A DNA stretch of 64,000 bases from an uncultured Eubacteriales bacterium (GCA_900079765.1 LT599017.1:2325766-2389765); one strand, 5' to 3'; shown: positions 15,460-24,439, numbered from the stretch's first letter. Notes: a model not told the origin generated them from the letters alone. Numbers and translations: made by a program.

Positions 15460-15486
15460 AAAAAACACTATTTTATGCGAATAGTG
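15460..15486 (-). terminator. Leader attenuator hairpin in the greA 5' UTR
   Basis: On the minus strand CACTATT-CGCATAA-AATAGTG, a 7-bp stem, is followed directly by TTTTTTATTTG. The hairpin begins only about ten bases after the -10 element of the greA promoter, so it would lie at the very start of the transcript. The stem is AT-rich and may terminate only partly. Confidence 0.55.
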
Positions 15487-15495
15487 ACTTTAGGT

Positions 15496-15524
15496 ATTAT
15501 ATGTAGTTTGCCGCTTTCTGTCAA
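15496..15524 (-). promoter_or_regulatory. Consensus sigma-A promoter of greA
   Basis: TTGACA (15524-15519) and TATAAT (15501-15496) on the minus strand are separated by 17 nt: a perfect consensus promoter, starting 8 nt beyond the stop codon of the upstream gene. Confidence 0.85.
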
Positions 15525-15531
15525 GAGAATT

Positions 15532-16236
15532 TCATACACAAAAGAGGTCGTTCAAGGACAGCCCGCCTGTCTCCCACAGGGCGGCGGCCAGAGGCAGGGG
15601 TTCAAAGCCGGGAGGCCAGTCCCCCTCCCGATGGTAGATTCCCAGGCCCTTTAGGTCCGGCCTGCCGTGGAGGATGAGCGTCTCTACTCCCCCGGCTGCG
15701 GAGCTGGGGGAGAATTCCAGGGTCAAATCCGCCTCGGCGCCCGGCCCCTCCTCCAGGGCAGGCACGCCGTACTCCTGCCGAAGGTGGGCGGACAGGGCCT
15801 CGCCCCCGTTGGGGGAGGACACCGCCACCCCCCGCACGGCGCCCGCCAGCTCCTCCGCCGCCTGGAAAAAAGGACGGGAGACACGCCCGCCCCGAAGGGA
15901 CACAACAGCCTTTCCGGGCGGGACACCCCGGCGCTCCAGAGCGGCCAGTGCCAGCCGGGAGGCTAGGCTCGCGCAGAGCGGGGCCGGGTCCACCGGCAGG
16001 AGGCCAGAGGCGCGCAAAGCCTCCCACCAGACAAAGCCCTCGGGGGCCAGCACCCGGCGGACCCCGGCCCGCTCCAGAAGCCGGGCGGATCGCTCCACCC
16101 GGCGGCGAACCGTCCCCTCCCGCGCTCCGGCGGGGATGGGGACTTCTGAACACAGGAGGGTGAGGCCATATACTCGCTCCGGCCCAACGTCCGCCTTGCG
16201 GCCCTTCCGCTCCATCAGCAGGATATGTCCCAGCAT
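15532..16236 (-). CDS. Uncharacterised protein, 234 residues
   Basis: I do not recognise a family. The reading frame has codon use like its neighbours and a strong ribosome site (GGGGGAGGG, close to the ATG). The protein is alanine-, arginine- and glycine-rich, has no signal peptide or membrane segment, and contains segments such as VVSLRGGRVSRPFF and GVAVSSPNGGEALS that hint at an alternating beta-alpha fold. It stands between ctpA, which ends in a strong terminator, and greA, whose promoter begins right after it. It probably has its own promoter and a cytoplasmic location. Confidence 0.7.
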   Translation of the reverse strand: MLGHILLMERKGRKADVGPERVYGLTLLCSEVPIPAGAREGTVRRRVERSARLLERAGVRRVLAPEGFVWWEALRASGLLPVDPAPLCASLASRLALAALERRGVPPGKAVVSLRGGRVSRPFFQAAEELAGAVRGVAVSSPNGGEALSAHLRQEYGVPALEEGPGAEADLTLEFSPSSAAGGVETLILHGRPDLKGLGIYHREGDWPPGFEPLPLAAALWETGGLSLNDLFCV

Positions 16237-16300
16237 GGCCCTCCCCCTCTCTGTCGAGAGGAGTATATGCCTGCGCAGGGCAGCCCATGCCCTAAAAAGA

Positions 16301-16336
16301 CCGACGCGGCCCCCTATTTTGTTGGGGCCGCGTCGG
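16301..16336 (-). terminator. Terminator after ctpA
   Basis: A 13-bp perfect GC-rich stem (CCGACGCGGCCCC and its complement) with a 10-nt loop is followed on the minus strand by TCTTTTTA. Confidence 0.9.
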
Positions 16337-16350
16337 GGCGGTATATGGTT

Positions 16351-17523
16351 TTACTTTCCCTCGGTCAGCATGGTCAGCGCCGCCTGGAGCTGGACGTCGT
16401 CCTCATAGGGAAGCTTGTCGGCGTAAAGGAGTGCATCTTCCTCGTCGGTTAGGGAGAGCTCCACGTCCAAATCCACGCCGGAGCCCACGAGGCTGGTGCC
16501 CTTGCCGGTGAAATAGGCTCCGGTTGAAATGCCCAGGCCGCCCCCACCGGGCAGGGGGAAGGTCTGCTGGGAGTATCCCTTGCCGGAGGTCTCCTCCCCC
16601 ACGATGACCCCTACTCCCTGCTCCTGTAGCTCGGCTCCGAAGAACTCGGCGGCGGAATAGGTGTTCTTGTTGACCAAAGTCGCCATAGGCAGATCGATGA
16701 AATGGGCGTCGGAGCTGGTGACAGTCTCCTGCCCGGAGCGGCTCTTGCTGCGGAAGATGGGCCCCTCGGGAAGGAGGTAGTCCAGCATATCGGTGAGCTC
16801 CTTCAGGTACCCGCCGCCGTTATTGCGCATATCGAAGACCAGCCCCACAGCCCCCTGGGTAGCCAGGTCGTCCACGGCGGCCTTTACCTCGTCGGCACTG
16901 CGGTCGTAAAAATTTTTCACCTTAATATAGCCCACGTTATTGGAGAGCAGTTCGTACTCCACGGGGTTGGTCTCCACCTTGGCTCGCTTGACCTCCACGG
17001 TGCGAATTTCCCCCGCCGTGTTTCGAATCTCCAGGGTAATGGTGGTGCCCGCCTCTCCCTGGATGAGGGACACTCCCGCGCTCTGCCCCTCCCCTGCCAG
17101 AGAGGTGCCGTCCGCCGAGACGATAAGCTCGCCGGGCTGGACGCCCACCTTACCGGCGGGGCCCTCCGGTTCCACGGACAAAATCAGCAGGCCGTTCTCG
17201 TTCTCATAGGAAACGGTGACGCCGATCCCGACGTAGACGTTCTGCCGCCGCTCGGTGGTGGCCTGGTAGGCCTCAGGGTTTAAATAGTAGGACCAGCGGT
17301 CCCCCAGGCCGTCTACCATACCGGTCATGGCGGCGTCCAGCACCTGACCCTCGTCGTAGGGGCCGACGAAGAGAGAATTTACGAGGCCCATGCCCTCCAG
17401 CAGAGTAAGTCCGCTGGGGCCGATGGCCAGCCAGGCCGTCAGGAAGACGCCCCCCAGCGCGAGGACCGCGGCCAGGACCATGGCGAGGATCATATGAAGG
17501 AGACTGAAACGCTTTTCTTTCAT
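16351..17523 (-). CDS. ctpA: S41-family C-terminal processing peptidase
   Basis: A secreted or membrane-anchored serine protease that cuts proteins near their C-termini outside the membrane. The 390-residue protein has one N-terminal membrane segment (residues 9-34), a PDZ domain at about 95-180 and the S41 catalytic domain with VFDMRNNGGGYL. The predicted nucleophile serine is in NKNTYSAAEFF and the general-base lysine in EETSGKGYSQQ. It follows the M23 peptidase by 72 bp. The grouping suggests a role in regulating wall hydrolysis, possibly by processing the M23/FtsEX partners; that is inference. Confidence 0.94.
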   Translation of the reverse strand: MKEKRFSLLHMILAMVLAAVLALGGVFLTAWLAIGPSGLTLLEGMGLVNSLFVGPYDEGQVLDAAMTGMVDGLGDRWSYYLNPEAYQATTERRQNVYVGIGVTVSYENENGLLILSVEPEGPAGKVGVQPGELIVSADGTSLAGEGQSAGVSLIQGEAGTTITLEIRNTAGEIRTVEVKRAKVETNPVEYELLSNNVGYIKVKNFYDRSADEVKAAVDDLATQGAVGLVFDMRNNGGGYLKELTDMLDYLLPEGPIFRSKSRSGQETVTSSDAHFIDLPMATLVNKNTYSAAEFFGAELQEQGVGVIVGEETSGKGYSQQTFPLPGGGGLGISTGAYFTGKGTSLVGSGVDLDVELSLTDEEDALLYADKLPYEDDVQLQAALTMLTEGK

Positions 17524-17595
17524 AGGATGAGAATCCTTTCCAGTGGAAAGCGGGAGCGGGGGGCATTAGGCCCCAACCCCTCCCGTCTCTTGAAA

Positions 17596-18864
17596 TCAAT
17601 AGGAGGAGGCGTACGTAAAGTTGATGCCGCCGAAACAACTGACGGGGTTAATTCGGCTGCCGTTGACCCGAATTTCAAGATGGAGGTGGTTGCCGGTAGA
17701 GCTGCCGGTGGAGCCCACGTATCCGAGAACAGCCCCCTGCTTAACCACCTGCCCCACGCTGACAGACCGGGCGCTCATATGGGCGTAGAGGCTGGAGGTG
17801 CCGTCTCCGTGGTTGAGGACCACGTAGTTTCCGTAGGAGCTCCCCATTTCGGAGATGGTCACCACGCCGCCCTTCACCGCCTCGATGGGGGTACCGTTGG
17901 GGGCGGAGATATCGGTGCCCGTGTGCTCGTTGGGCCTACCGGTGATGGGGTGGGTGCGCCAGCCGAACTTGGAGGTCAGGTAGTAGTGCCCGGGCAGAGG
18001 CCAGTGGTAGCCGGTGCCGGGGTCGATCTGGATCTGGTTCTGCTTGATCTTCTCGTCGTACTCCTTCTGAAGGCGGGCGATCTCATCGTTGACCCGTTTC
18101 TCTTCGGCCGCCTGTTCGTCCAGCAGCTTTTGGGTGGCAGCCACGTCGGCCTCCACGTCCTTGAGGACCTTGGCGGCCTCGGCCACCTTGACCTCCTGCT
18201 CGGCCTTCTGCTGGTCCAGGAGGGTCTTCTGGTCCTGCTGCTCGGCTTGGGTGGCCTGGAGAGCGGCCAGGCTGTCGGCTACCGCCTGTCGGTCGGCCTT
18301 GAGCTGCTCGATGACGGCGTTATCATAGTCCATCACATCCTGGATGTCTACCGCCCGGTTTAGCAGTTCAGAAAAGCTGTCGGCGGAAAAGAGAACCGAC
18401 CAATAGGAGGTGGTGCCCGCCTCTTCCATGGCCCGGACTCTCTGGCAAAAGAGGTCGTACTGGGCCTCCTCCTTGGCCTGGGCGTCAGCCAGGTTGTTCT
18501 GCTCATCCAGGATGAGCTCATCATAATATGCGATTTGCTGCTCAGTGTTGGATATCTCCTGCTTGATGTAGCTCAACTCCTGGTCCCGGAGACTCTTCTC
18601 GGTGAGGGCCTCGTTCCGGTCTCCCTTCAGAGCGTTGAGCTGGCCCTGGAGCTCCGCCTTCTTGGTCTTCATGTCGGCGGCGTCTCCCTTGAGGTTGGAG
18701 ATCTGCCCCTTGATCTCGGTGGTGGTAGCGGCCTGAGCGCTGAAGATCATTGTGAGCATGGGTAAGAGCATAAGTAGAACCATCACCAGAGCCAGCAATG
18801 CCACGACGATGCGGCGACCGTCCCAGTACCGATCCTTTTTCTGTTTTTTCGGTTTCTGTGCCAT
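17596..18864 (-). CDS. Coiled-coil M23 peptidase (EnvC/PcsB-like, FtsEX partner)
   Basis: The 422-residue protein has an N-terminal membrane or signal segment (about residues 20-45), a long coiled coil at roughly 48-285, and a C-terminal LytM/M23 domain with the zinc ligands in NEHTGTDISAP and HLHLEIR and the segment YAHMSARSVSVGQVV. Such proteins cut or activate cutting of peptidoglycan and are controlled by FtsEX through the coiled coil. It is 66 bp downstream of ftsX, which supports this. The zinc site is complete, so it may be an active endopeptidase and not merely an activator. Confidence 0.92.
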   Translation of the reverse strand: MAQKPKKQKKDRYWDGRRIVVALLALVMVLLMLLPMLTMIFSAQAATTTEIKGQISNLKGDAADMKTKKAELQGQLNALKGDRNEALTEKSLRDQELSYIKQEISNTEQQIAYYDELILDEQNNLADAQAKEEAQYDLFCQRVRAMEEAGTTSYWSVLFSADSFSELLNRAVDIQDVMDYDNAVIEQLKADRQAVADSLAALQATQAEQQDQKTLLDQQKAEQEVKVAEAAKVLKDVEADVAATQKLLDEQAAEEKRVNDEIARLQKEYDEKIKQNQIQIDPGTGYHWPLPGHYYLTSKFGWRTHPITGRPNEHTGTDISAPNGTPIEAVKGGVVTISEMGSSYGNYVVLNHGDGTSSLYAHMSARSVSVGQVVKQGAVLGYVGSTGSSTGNHLHLEIRVNGSRINPVSCFGGINFTYASSY

Positions 18865-18930
18865 ATGTTTCTCCTTTTGCGGCGGCTTGCGGAAAATGGC
18901 GGGCCGATGAGCGCATCGGTCCTACACAAC

Positions 18931-19830
18931 TCAAACCTGTAAGAATTTGCGGATTGCCATGACGCTGCCGCCCACTCCCACCAGCAGACCCGCACCGGTG
19001 AAGGCGCCAAGCACCCGCGCCGCCACCTGCTTAAAGGGCATGATCTGGATGAGCTTGATGGTGTCCGATGTGGTGACGGCGTTGGCGATGATGCTGTAGA
19101 CCCCCCACTGGAAAAGGAAGGCCAGCACCGCGCCCGCAATGCCCAAGAGGAGTCCCTCGAAAATGAAGGGCCAGCGGATAAAGCCGTTGGTGGCACCGCA
19201 CATCTTCATGATGGCGATCTCCTCCCGGCGGGTGAAGGTGCCTAATTTAATGGTGTTGGAGATGATAAAGAGGGAGACCACCACCAAAATAACGGCCAAA
19301 ATGATAGCCACTCCGCTGGCGATGTTGCTCACCACCACGAACCCGTTGGCCACCTCGCTCTCGGCCCGGACGTTAGCCACGTTAGGCAGGGCGGAGACCG
19401 CCTTCACCGTGTCGGCAAACTGGCTGATATCCACCACATGAATACCGAACCGGTCCCGGTAGACCTCGTTAGGCAGGTTCTCGAAGAGCTCGGCGTCGTC
19501 CGTGCCCTCATAGCGCGCGGCAAAGTCCTCCCGGGCCTGATCTTTGCTGGTAAAGGTGACCGAGGCCACGTTGGGCAGCTGCTCCAGCCGGGACCGGAGG
19601 GTCTTGATCTGGTCATCCGTGCAGCTCTCCTCCACAAAGGCGAAGAACTCGTTCTCCTTCTCGAGCCGCCCCAGCATGTTGCCCACGTTGAGAGCCACCA
19701 GGGAGAAGGATCCCATGATGATGAGGCAGGCCACGATCATGCACACGGCGGCAAAGGACATGAGCCCGTGGGCGAAGATGGAGTGAAACCCCTCGGATAC
19801 AAAATAACCTAAATCAAACCTCTTATTCAT
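18931..19830 (-). CDS. ftsX: Cell-division ABC permease FtsX
   Basis: Membrane partner of FtsE that transmits ATP-driven movement to extracellular wall hydrolases. The 299-residue protein has a first membrane segment at about 20-50, an extracellular domain (about 55-165) and three C-terminal membrane segments, with the FtsX signature region REEIAIMKMCGATNGFIRWPF. The ATG at 19830 overlaps the ftsE stop by 8 nt (ATGAATAA), so the open frame further upstream to 20028 is not part of the gene. Confidence 0.96.
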   Translation of the reverse strand: MNKRFDLGYFVSEGFHSIFAHGLMSFAAVCMIVACLIIMGSFSLVALNVGNMLGRLEKENEFFAFVEESCTDDQIKTLRSRLEQLPNVASVTFTSKDQAREDFAARYEGTDDAELFENLPNEVYRDRFGIHVVDISQFADTVKAVSALPNVANVRAESEVANGFVVVSNIASGVAIILAVILVVVSLFIISNTIKLGTFTRREEIAIMKMCGATNGFIRWPFIFEGLLLGIAGAVLAFLFQWGVYSIIANAVTTSDTIKLIQIMPFKQVAARVLGAFTGAGLLVGVGGSVMAIRKFLQV

Positions 19831-20506
19831 TGCTGTAATACCCGCCTGTTCCGTCGCTGATGATACGGCCGCTCTCGATGGCGACGACCCGCTTGGAAAA
19901 GCGGTTGACCAGCTCCTTCTCATGGGTGACCACCAGCACGGTGGTACCCAGCTCGTTAATCTTCTCCAGCAGCAGCATAATCTCCAAAGAACGCTGGGGG
20001 TCCAGGTTGCCTGTGGGCTCGTCGGCAACGATCATGCTAGGATTATTTACCAGAGCCCGGGCAATAGCGACCCGCTGCTGCTCTCCGCCGGAGAGCTGGT
20101 CGGGCCGCATATCCTTCTTCTTCTCCAGGCCCACCAGCTCAAGCACGTATGGGATGCGCTTGCGGATTTCCCGCGGTGAGGCCCCCACCACCCGCATGCC
20201 GAAGGTGAGGTTTTCGTACACTGTCTTCTTTTCTATAAGTCGAAAATCCTGGAAGATGACCCCCAGGGTGCGCCGGAGGTAGGGCACCTGACGGGGGGTA
20301 ATGTTATTCAAATTATAGCCGTTCACCATGAGGCGGCCCTCAGTGGGGGCGATCTCAGCGGTCAGCAGCTTCAAAATCGTGGATTTGCCCGAACCGGACG
20401 GCCCCACGAGAAACACAAAGTCCCCGTCATCGATCCGCAGGCTGATGCCCTTGAGGGCCCGCGTGCCGTTATCGTAGGCTTTATGGATGTCAGTCAGTCT
20501 AATCAT
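19823..20506 (-). CDS. ftsE: Cell-division ABC ATPase FtsE
   Basis: ATPase of the FtsEX complex. The 227-residue protein has Walker A GPSGSGKST, signature LSGGEQQRVAIARAL, Walker B MIVADEPTGNLD and the switch histidine in VTHEKEL. It is the first gene of the run ftsE-ftsX-M23-ctpA. A 63-bp inverted-repeat element separates it from the regulator gene upstream. Confidence 0.97.
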   Translation of the reverse strand: MIRLTDIHKAYDNGTRALKGISLRIDDGDFVFLVGPSGSGKSTILKLLTAEIAPTEGRLMVNGYNLNNITPRQVPYLRRTLGVIFQDFRLIEKKTVYENLTFGMRVVGASPREIRKRIPYVLELVGLEKKKDMRPDQLSGGEQQRVAIARALVNNPSMIVADEPTGNLDPQRSLEIMLLLEKINELGTTVLVVTHEKELVNRFSKRVVAIESGRIISDGTGGYYSNE

Positions 20507-20535
20507 AGGCCACTCCTAAGCTGAAAGCACGATAA

Positions 20536-20598
20536 TTCTTCGCTCCGCTCATAATGACAGGGAAATTCGCGCTCTGTCATTTTGAGCGGAGCGAAGAA
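20536..20598. repeat. Inverted-repeat element (25-bp arms)
   Basis: The left arm (20536-20560) and right arm (20574-20598) are reverse complements at 24 of 25 positions (core CTTCGCTCCGCTCA / TGAGCGGAGCGAAG), enclosing 13 nt. From memory, sequences of the form TGTCAT-TTTGAGCGGAGCGAAG recur in many clostridial genomes as small intergenic repeats. It may also act as a bidirectional terminator, although no long T-run follows. Confidence 0.75.
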
Positions 20599-20615
20599 AG
20601 CGTTTGTATCTTCTT

Positions 20616-21707
20616 TTAGGACTCGATGCCCCGGGAAATAAGGTACTTCTTGACCATGAGGGCCACCTTGAAGGTGATGGCGTCGTCAAACTCCCGTAGA
20701 TCAAGGCCGGTGAGCTTTTTGATCTTCTCCAGGCGGTACACCAGGGTATTCCGGTGGACGAAAAGCTTACGGGCGGTTTCAGAGACGTTGAGGTTATTTT
20801 CAAAGAACTTATTGATGGTGAACAGGGTCTCCTGGTCCAGGGCGTCAATGGGGTTTTTCTTGAAGACCTCCTGGAGGAACATCTCGCACAGGGTAGTGGG
20901 CAGCTGGTAGATCAGGCGGCCAATGCCCAGATTTTCATAGTTGATGATGCTCTTCTCGGTGTCGAAGACCTTGCCCACGTCGATGGCCACCTGAGCCTCC
21001 TTGTGGGCACGGGCCAGGTCGCGGATGTGGCCCACCACGGTGCCGATGCCGATGACGGCCTTGATGTTCAGCTCCTCAGCCAGAGCGTCCTCGATCTGCT
21101 TGGCAATCTTATAGAGATCCCGCCCGTCGGCTCCCTCGCCCAACTGCTTGATGAGGGTCACATCGGTCTCGCTGGTAGAGAGGACGAAATCCACCTGCTT
21201 ATCCGGGAAGAGAGATTGAATCACGTCGATGGCGGACACGTCGGCCTCCCCGGTCTGTCGGATGAGGAAAACGGCCCGGGGTGCCTCAGAGACGAAATGA
21301 AGCTCCTTAGCGCGGACATAGATGTCGCCCAGGAGAATGTTATCGGAGATAATGCTCTTGACAAAGGTGGCCTTATCGTGCTTTTCCTCATAGTAAGCCT
21401 TGGCGCCGTTGAGGGCCACCGTGGCCATGGAGCACACCAGCCGCGCCTGCTCGTCCTCGCCGCGGACGAAGACGGCGTAGTCAAACTGGGAATTCCAGCT
21501 GGTCAGGGTCCTAAAAGTCTTCCCTTCAAAGTTGATGCAGTCCCCGGACGCGCCGTTTACCGCCTCCACCGAGCCGGGCCAGCGCTCGCCGATGCTGGTA
21601 AGTTCGTTGCAGGCTACCACCGTTCCCTCAGAATCGATCACGCCAATTGCCCGGTCCGTACTGTCTTTCATCTGCAACACAACGCTCTGAAAAATTCTGC
21701 TGGACAT
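20616..21707 (-). CDS. CdaR/PucR-type helix-turn-helix regulator
   Basis: The 363-residue protein ends with the PucR-family helix-turn-helix (NLNVSETARKLFVHRNTLVYRLEKIKKLTGLD split over about residues 305-340) preceded by a GGDEF-like middle domain of the CdaR type. The N-terminal 150 residues look like a sensor domain but no ligand can be inferred. I chose the ATG at 21707 (MSSRIFQ), preceded by GGGAGG. A promoter with a consensus -10 is 56 nt upstream of it. Its target genes are unknown; no sugar or purine catabolic genes are nearby. Confidence 0.9.
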   Translation of the reverse strand: MSSRIFQSVVLQMKDSTDRAIGVIDSEGTVVACNELTSIGERWPGSVEAVNGASGDCINFEGKTFRTLTSWNSQFDYAVFVRGEDEQARLVCSMATVALNGAKAYYEEKHDKATFVKSIISDNILLGDIYVRAKELHFVSEAPRAVFLIRQTGEADVSAIDVIQSLFPDKQVDFVLSTSETDVTLIKQLGEGADGRDLYKIAKQIEDALAEELNIKAVIGIGTVVGHIRDLARAHKEAQVAIDVGKVFDTEKSIINYENLGIGRLIYQLPTTLCEMFLQEVFKKNPIDALDQETLFTINKFFENNLNVSETARKLFVHRNTLVYRLEKIKKLTGLDLREFDDAITFKVALMVKKYLISRGIES

Positions 21708-21762
21708 TGTGATAGCCTCCCTCAATCTTCTGTTTTGCATAGTTACGCACATTTTCTTTCCC

Positions 21763-21791
21763 ATTATAACGGATATTTTTGTGCATTACAA
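21763..21791 (-). promoter_or_regulatory. Promoter of the CdaR-type regulator
   Basis: TTGTAA (21791-21786) and a perfect TATAAT (21768-21763) lie 17 nt apart on the minus strand. Confidence 0.65.
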
Positions 21792-21849
21792 TAGGGGAAT
21801 GAAAATTTTTTGTGGAAATTGCCGAAAAAATTGTAAAATCGCCAAGTCC

Positions 21850-22554
21850 TCACCCCCTGAGGGCTTGCAGCTCCTTCTCTGTCAAGGGACGCCACTTTCC
21901 AGCTTCCAGGGTCTTATCCAGCACCAGCGGCCCCATGGTAAGGCGCTTGAGGTAGACCACCGGCTTGCCCCGGGCGGCGAGCATCCGCTTAATCTGGTGG
22001 TACTTCCCCTCCCTCAGGGTCACCAGAGCGGTGTCCGGCTCCGCCAGCGGCTCCAGCCCGGCGGGGAGGCAGGTATACCCGTCCCCCAGGGTCATGCCCG
22101 CCTCGAAGGCCTTCACATCCTCCCCGTCCAGCGCCCCCGCCGCCCGTACAAAATAGGTCTTATCCACATGCTTTTTGGGAGACAGCAGGGCGTGGGCCAG
22201 CTCCCCGTCGTTGGTGAGGAGAAGGAGGCCTTCGGTATCCTTATCCAGCCGCCCGGCGGGAAAGAGGCCGATTTTTCGAAGATGGGCGGGCAGCAGTTCC
22301 AGCACGGTAGGCTGCCTGGGGTCTTCCGTTGCAGAGACCAGCCCAGCGGGCTTGTGGAGCATGAGGTAGGTAAACCGGGGGGCCAGGACGCTCTCCCCGT
22401 CCACCAGCAGCTCCAGCCCCTCCCGGTCGTACTTCTCCTCTGCGCTTCGGGCCACCGCGCCGTTTGCGGTCACCCGCCCCACATGGACCAGGTCCCGCGC
22501 TTCTCTCCTCGACCAGCGACCCGTCCCGGCCAGAATCTTGTCCAGACGCTCCAT
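21850..22554 (-). CDS. rsuA: 16S rRNA pseudouridine synthase (RsuA family)
   Basis: Makes pseudouridine in rRNA, classically at position 516 of 16S rRNA. The 234-residue protein has an N-terminal S4 RNA-binding domain (RLDKILAGTGRWSRREARDLV) and the catalytic motif GRLDKDTEGLLLLTNDG, whose first aspartate is the nucleophile. The second family region KYHQIKRMLAARGKPV is also present. The 5' end is divergent from the DUF4830 gene. RluB-type specificity for 23S rRNA cannot be excluded by sequence alone. Confidence 0.93.
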   Translation of the reverse strand: MERLDKILAGTGRWSRREARDLVHVGRVTANGAVARSAEEKYDREGLELLVDGESVLAPRFTYLMLHKPAGLVSATEDPRQPTVLELLPAHLRKIGLFPAGRLDKDTEGLLLLTNDGELAHALLSPKKHVDKTYFVRAAGALDGEDVKAFEAGMTLGDGYTCLPAGLEPLAEPDTALVTLREGKYHQIKRMLAARGKPVVYLKRLTMGPLVLDKTLEAGKWRPLTEKELQALRG

Positions 22555-22654
22555 TTTCTCTCCCCTACTTGTCCTTTTTTATCTTATTTTATCATATCCA
22601 AGCCCCTGTGAACATATGAATTATCAGGATTTGAAACGGAGGGAGCGTTGCGCT

Positions 22655-23134
22655 GTGTTTATCTTTACCGCGAAGGTCAACCGCAAAAAGCTGATTCTGG
22701 GAGCGGTGGCCGCGGTGCTCCTGTGCGGGGCCGCCATCCTCGCCGCCACCGCGCTGAACGCCCGGGGGACTGCCGCCCTCTCCTCAGGAGCCGATCCCAC
22801 CGGCGTGAAGACCAACGATGACCGGGTCGCCTATCTGTCCCGCTACGGCTGGACTGTGGACGCCCAGCCTGCCTCCGTAGAGGAGCTGATGATCCCCGAC
22901 GAGTTTGACGAGACTTATACACAGTATTTAGAGCTCCAGGCCTCCCAAGGCTTTGACCTAACAAAATACTGCGGCAAGCGGGTGAAACGGTACGCCTACA
23001 CCATTACCAACTACCCCACGGGCGAGGTGGGCGTACAGGCCGGGCTACTCATCTATAAGAACACCATTATCGGCGGTGAGGTGCTGTCGGCCCAGCTCAA
23101 CGGTTTTATCCACAGCCTGGAGATGCCGTCCTAG
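22655..23134 (+). CDS. DUF4830 membrane-anchored protein
   Basis: A small protein (159 residues) with a basic N-terminus and one membrane segment (about residues 13-35), followed by an extracytoplasmic domain that fits my memory of DUF4830: YLSRYGWTV, IPDEFDETYTQYLELQASQG, KYCGKRVKRYAYTITNYP, IYKNTIIGGEVLS. Function unknown. I chose GTG at 22655 because GGAGGG lies 11 nt upstream; an in-frame ATG at 22616 has no ribosome site. Two back-to-back terminators follow. Confidence 0.75.
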   Translation: MFIFTAKVNRKKLILGAVAAVLLCGAAILAATALNARGTAALSSGADPTGVKTNDDRVAYLSRYGWTVDAQPASVEELMIPDEFDETYTQYLELQASQGFDLTKYCGKRVKRYAYTITNYPTGEVGVQAGLLIYKNTIIGGEVLSAQLNGFIHSLEMPS

Positions 23135-23142
23135 AAGAAAAA

Positions 23143-23174
23143 CAAGGCGCCGCGGAAAATTCCGCGGCGCCTTG
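23143..23174. terminator. Bidirectional terminator after the DUF4830 gene
   Basis: A 14-bp perfect stem (CAAGGCGCCGCGGA and its complement) with a 4-nt loop is followed by TTTTAT on the plus strand. It serves the plus-strand gene. Confidence 0.85.
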
Positions 23175-23181
23175 TTTTATC

Positions 23182-23217
23182 AAAAAAGAGCGGAGCCATA
23201 AGGCTCCGCTCTTTTTT
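23182..23217 (-). terminator. Terminator after tuf
   Basis: AAAAAAGAGCGGAGCC pairs with GGCTCCGCTCTTTTTT around a 4-nt loop. Its minus-strand U-tract ends the tuf transcript just 2 nt after the stop codon; the arrangement is symmetrical. Confidence 0.9.
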
Positions 23218-23219
23218 AA

Positions 23220-24419
23220 TTACACGGTTTCGGTGACGACACCGGAGCCAACGGTACGGCCGCCCTCGCGGATAGCGAAACGGAGGCCCTTCTCGATGGC
23301 GATGGGGGTGATCAGCTCCACGTCCATGACGACGTTATCGCCGGGCATGCACATCTCGGTGCCCTCGGGCAGGGTGATGACGCCGGTCACGTCGGTGGTA
23401 CGGAAGTAGAACTGGGGGCGATAGTTGTTGAAGAAGGGGGTGTGACGGCCGCCCTCGTCCTTGCTCAGAACGTAGACCTGGCCCTTGAACTTGGTCAGGG
23501 GATGGATGGAGCCGGGCTTAGAGAGCACCTGGCCACGCTCCACGTCGGTCTTGGCAACACCGCGGAGCAGGCAGCCCACATTGTCGCCGGCCTCGACGTA
23601 GTCGAGGACCTTGCGGAACATCTCCATGGAGGTGACGACGGTCTTCTTGCGCTCGTCGGTCAGACCGACAATCTCAACTTCCTCGCCGGCCTTCAGCTGG
23701 CCGCGCTCCACACGGCCGGTGGCGACGGTGCCGCGGCCGGAGATGGTGAACACATCCTCGACGGGCATCAGGAAGGGCTGGTCGGCCTTACGGTCGGGGG
23801 TGGGGATATAGGTGTCGACAACGTCCATGAGCTCCTTGATGCAGGCGTAGTCAGGATCGTTCATGTCGTTGGACTCGCAGGTCAGGGCGTTGAGGGCGGA
23901 GCCCTTGATGATGGGAATGTCGTCGCCGGGGAACTTCTCCTTGGTGAGCAGCTCGCGGACTTCCATCTCAACCAGCTCAATCAGCTCGGGGTCGTCGACC
24001 ATGTCGCACTTGTTCAGGAACACGACGATGGCGGGCACGCCCACCTGACGGGCGAGGATGATGTGCTCGCGGGTCTGAGCCATGGGGCCGTCAGTGGCGG
24101 CGATGACCAGGATGGCGCCGTCCATCTGAGCAGCGCCGGTGATCATGTTCTTGATATAGTCGGCGTGGCCCGGGCAGTCGACGTGGGCATAGTGGCGGGC
24201 GGCAGTCTGATACTCCACGTGGGAGGTGTTGATGGTGATGCCGCGCTCGCGCTCCTCAGGAGCCTTGTCGATGCTGGCGTAATCGGTGAAAGCGGCGCCG
24301 CCCTGCAGGGCCAGATACTTGGTGATCGCGGCGGTCAGAGTGGTCTTGCCGTGGTCGACGTGGCCGATGGTGCCGATGTTTACGTGGGGCTTAGTACGCT
24401 CAAATTTAGCCTTAGCCAT
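23220..24419 (-). CDS. tuf: Elongation factor Tu
   Basis: GTPase that delivers aminoacyl-tRNA to the ribosome. The 399-residue protein begins [20 protein letters not shown] and has the G1 loop GHVDHGKTT, the [11 protein letters not shown] segment, NKCD and the usual domains 2 and 3. AAGGAGG precedes the ATG at 24419; the open frame continues upstream to 24563 but that part is leader. It is the last gene of the L7Ae-rpsL-rpsG-fusA-tuf run but is set apart from fusA by 251 bp containing an inverted-repeat element, and its leader holds an 18-nt sequence shared with another promoter. Confidence 0.98.
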   Translation of the reverse strand: MAKAKFERTKPHVNIGTIGHVDHGKTTLTAAITKYLALQGGAAFTDYASIDKAPEERERGITINTSHVEYQTAARHYAHVDCPGHADYIKNMITGAAQMDGAILVIAATDGPMAQTREHIILARQVGVPAIVVFLNKCDMVDDPELIELVEMEVRELLTKEKFPGDDIPIIKGSALNALTCESNDMNDPDYACIKELMDVVDTYIPTPDRKADQPFLMPVEDVFTISGRGTVATGRVERGQLKAGEEVEIVGLTDERKKTVVTSMEMFRKVLDYVEAGDNVGCLLRGVAKTDVERGQVLSKPGSIHPLTKFKGQVYVLSKDEGGRHTPFFNNYRPQFYFRTTDVTGVITLPEGTEMCMPGDNVVMDVELITPIAIEKGLRFAIREGGRTVGSGVVTETV

Positions 24420-24439
24420 TTTTGGTGTCCTCCTTAATA

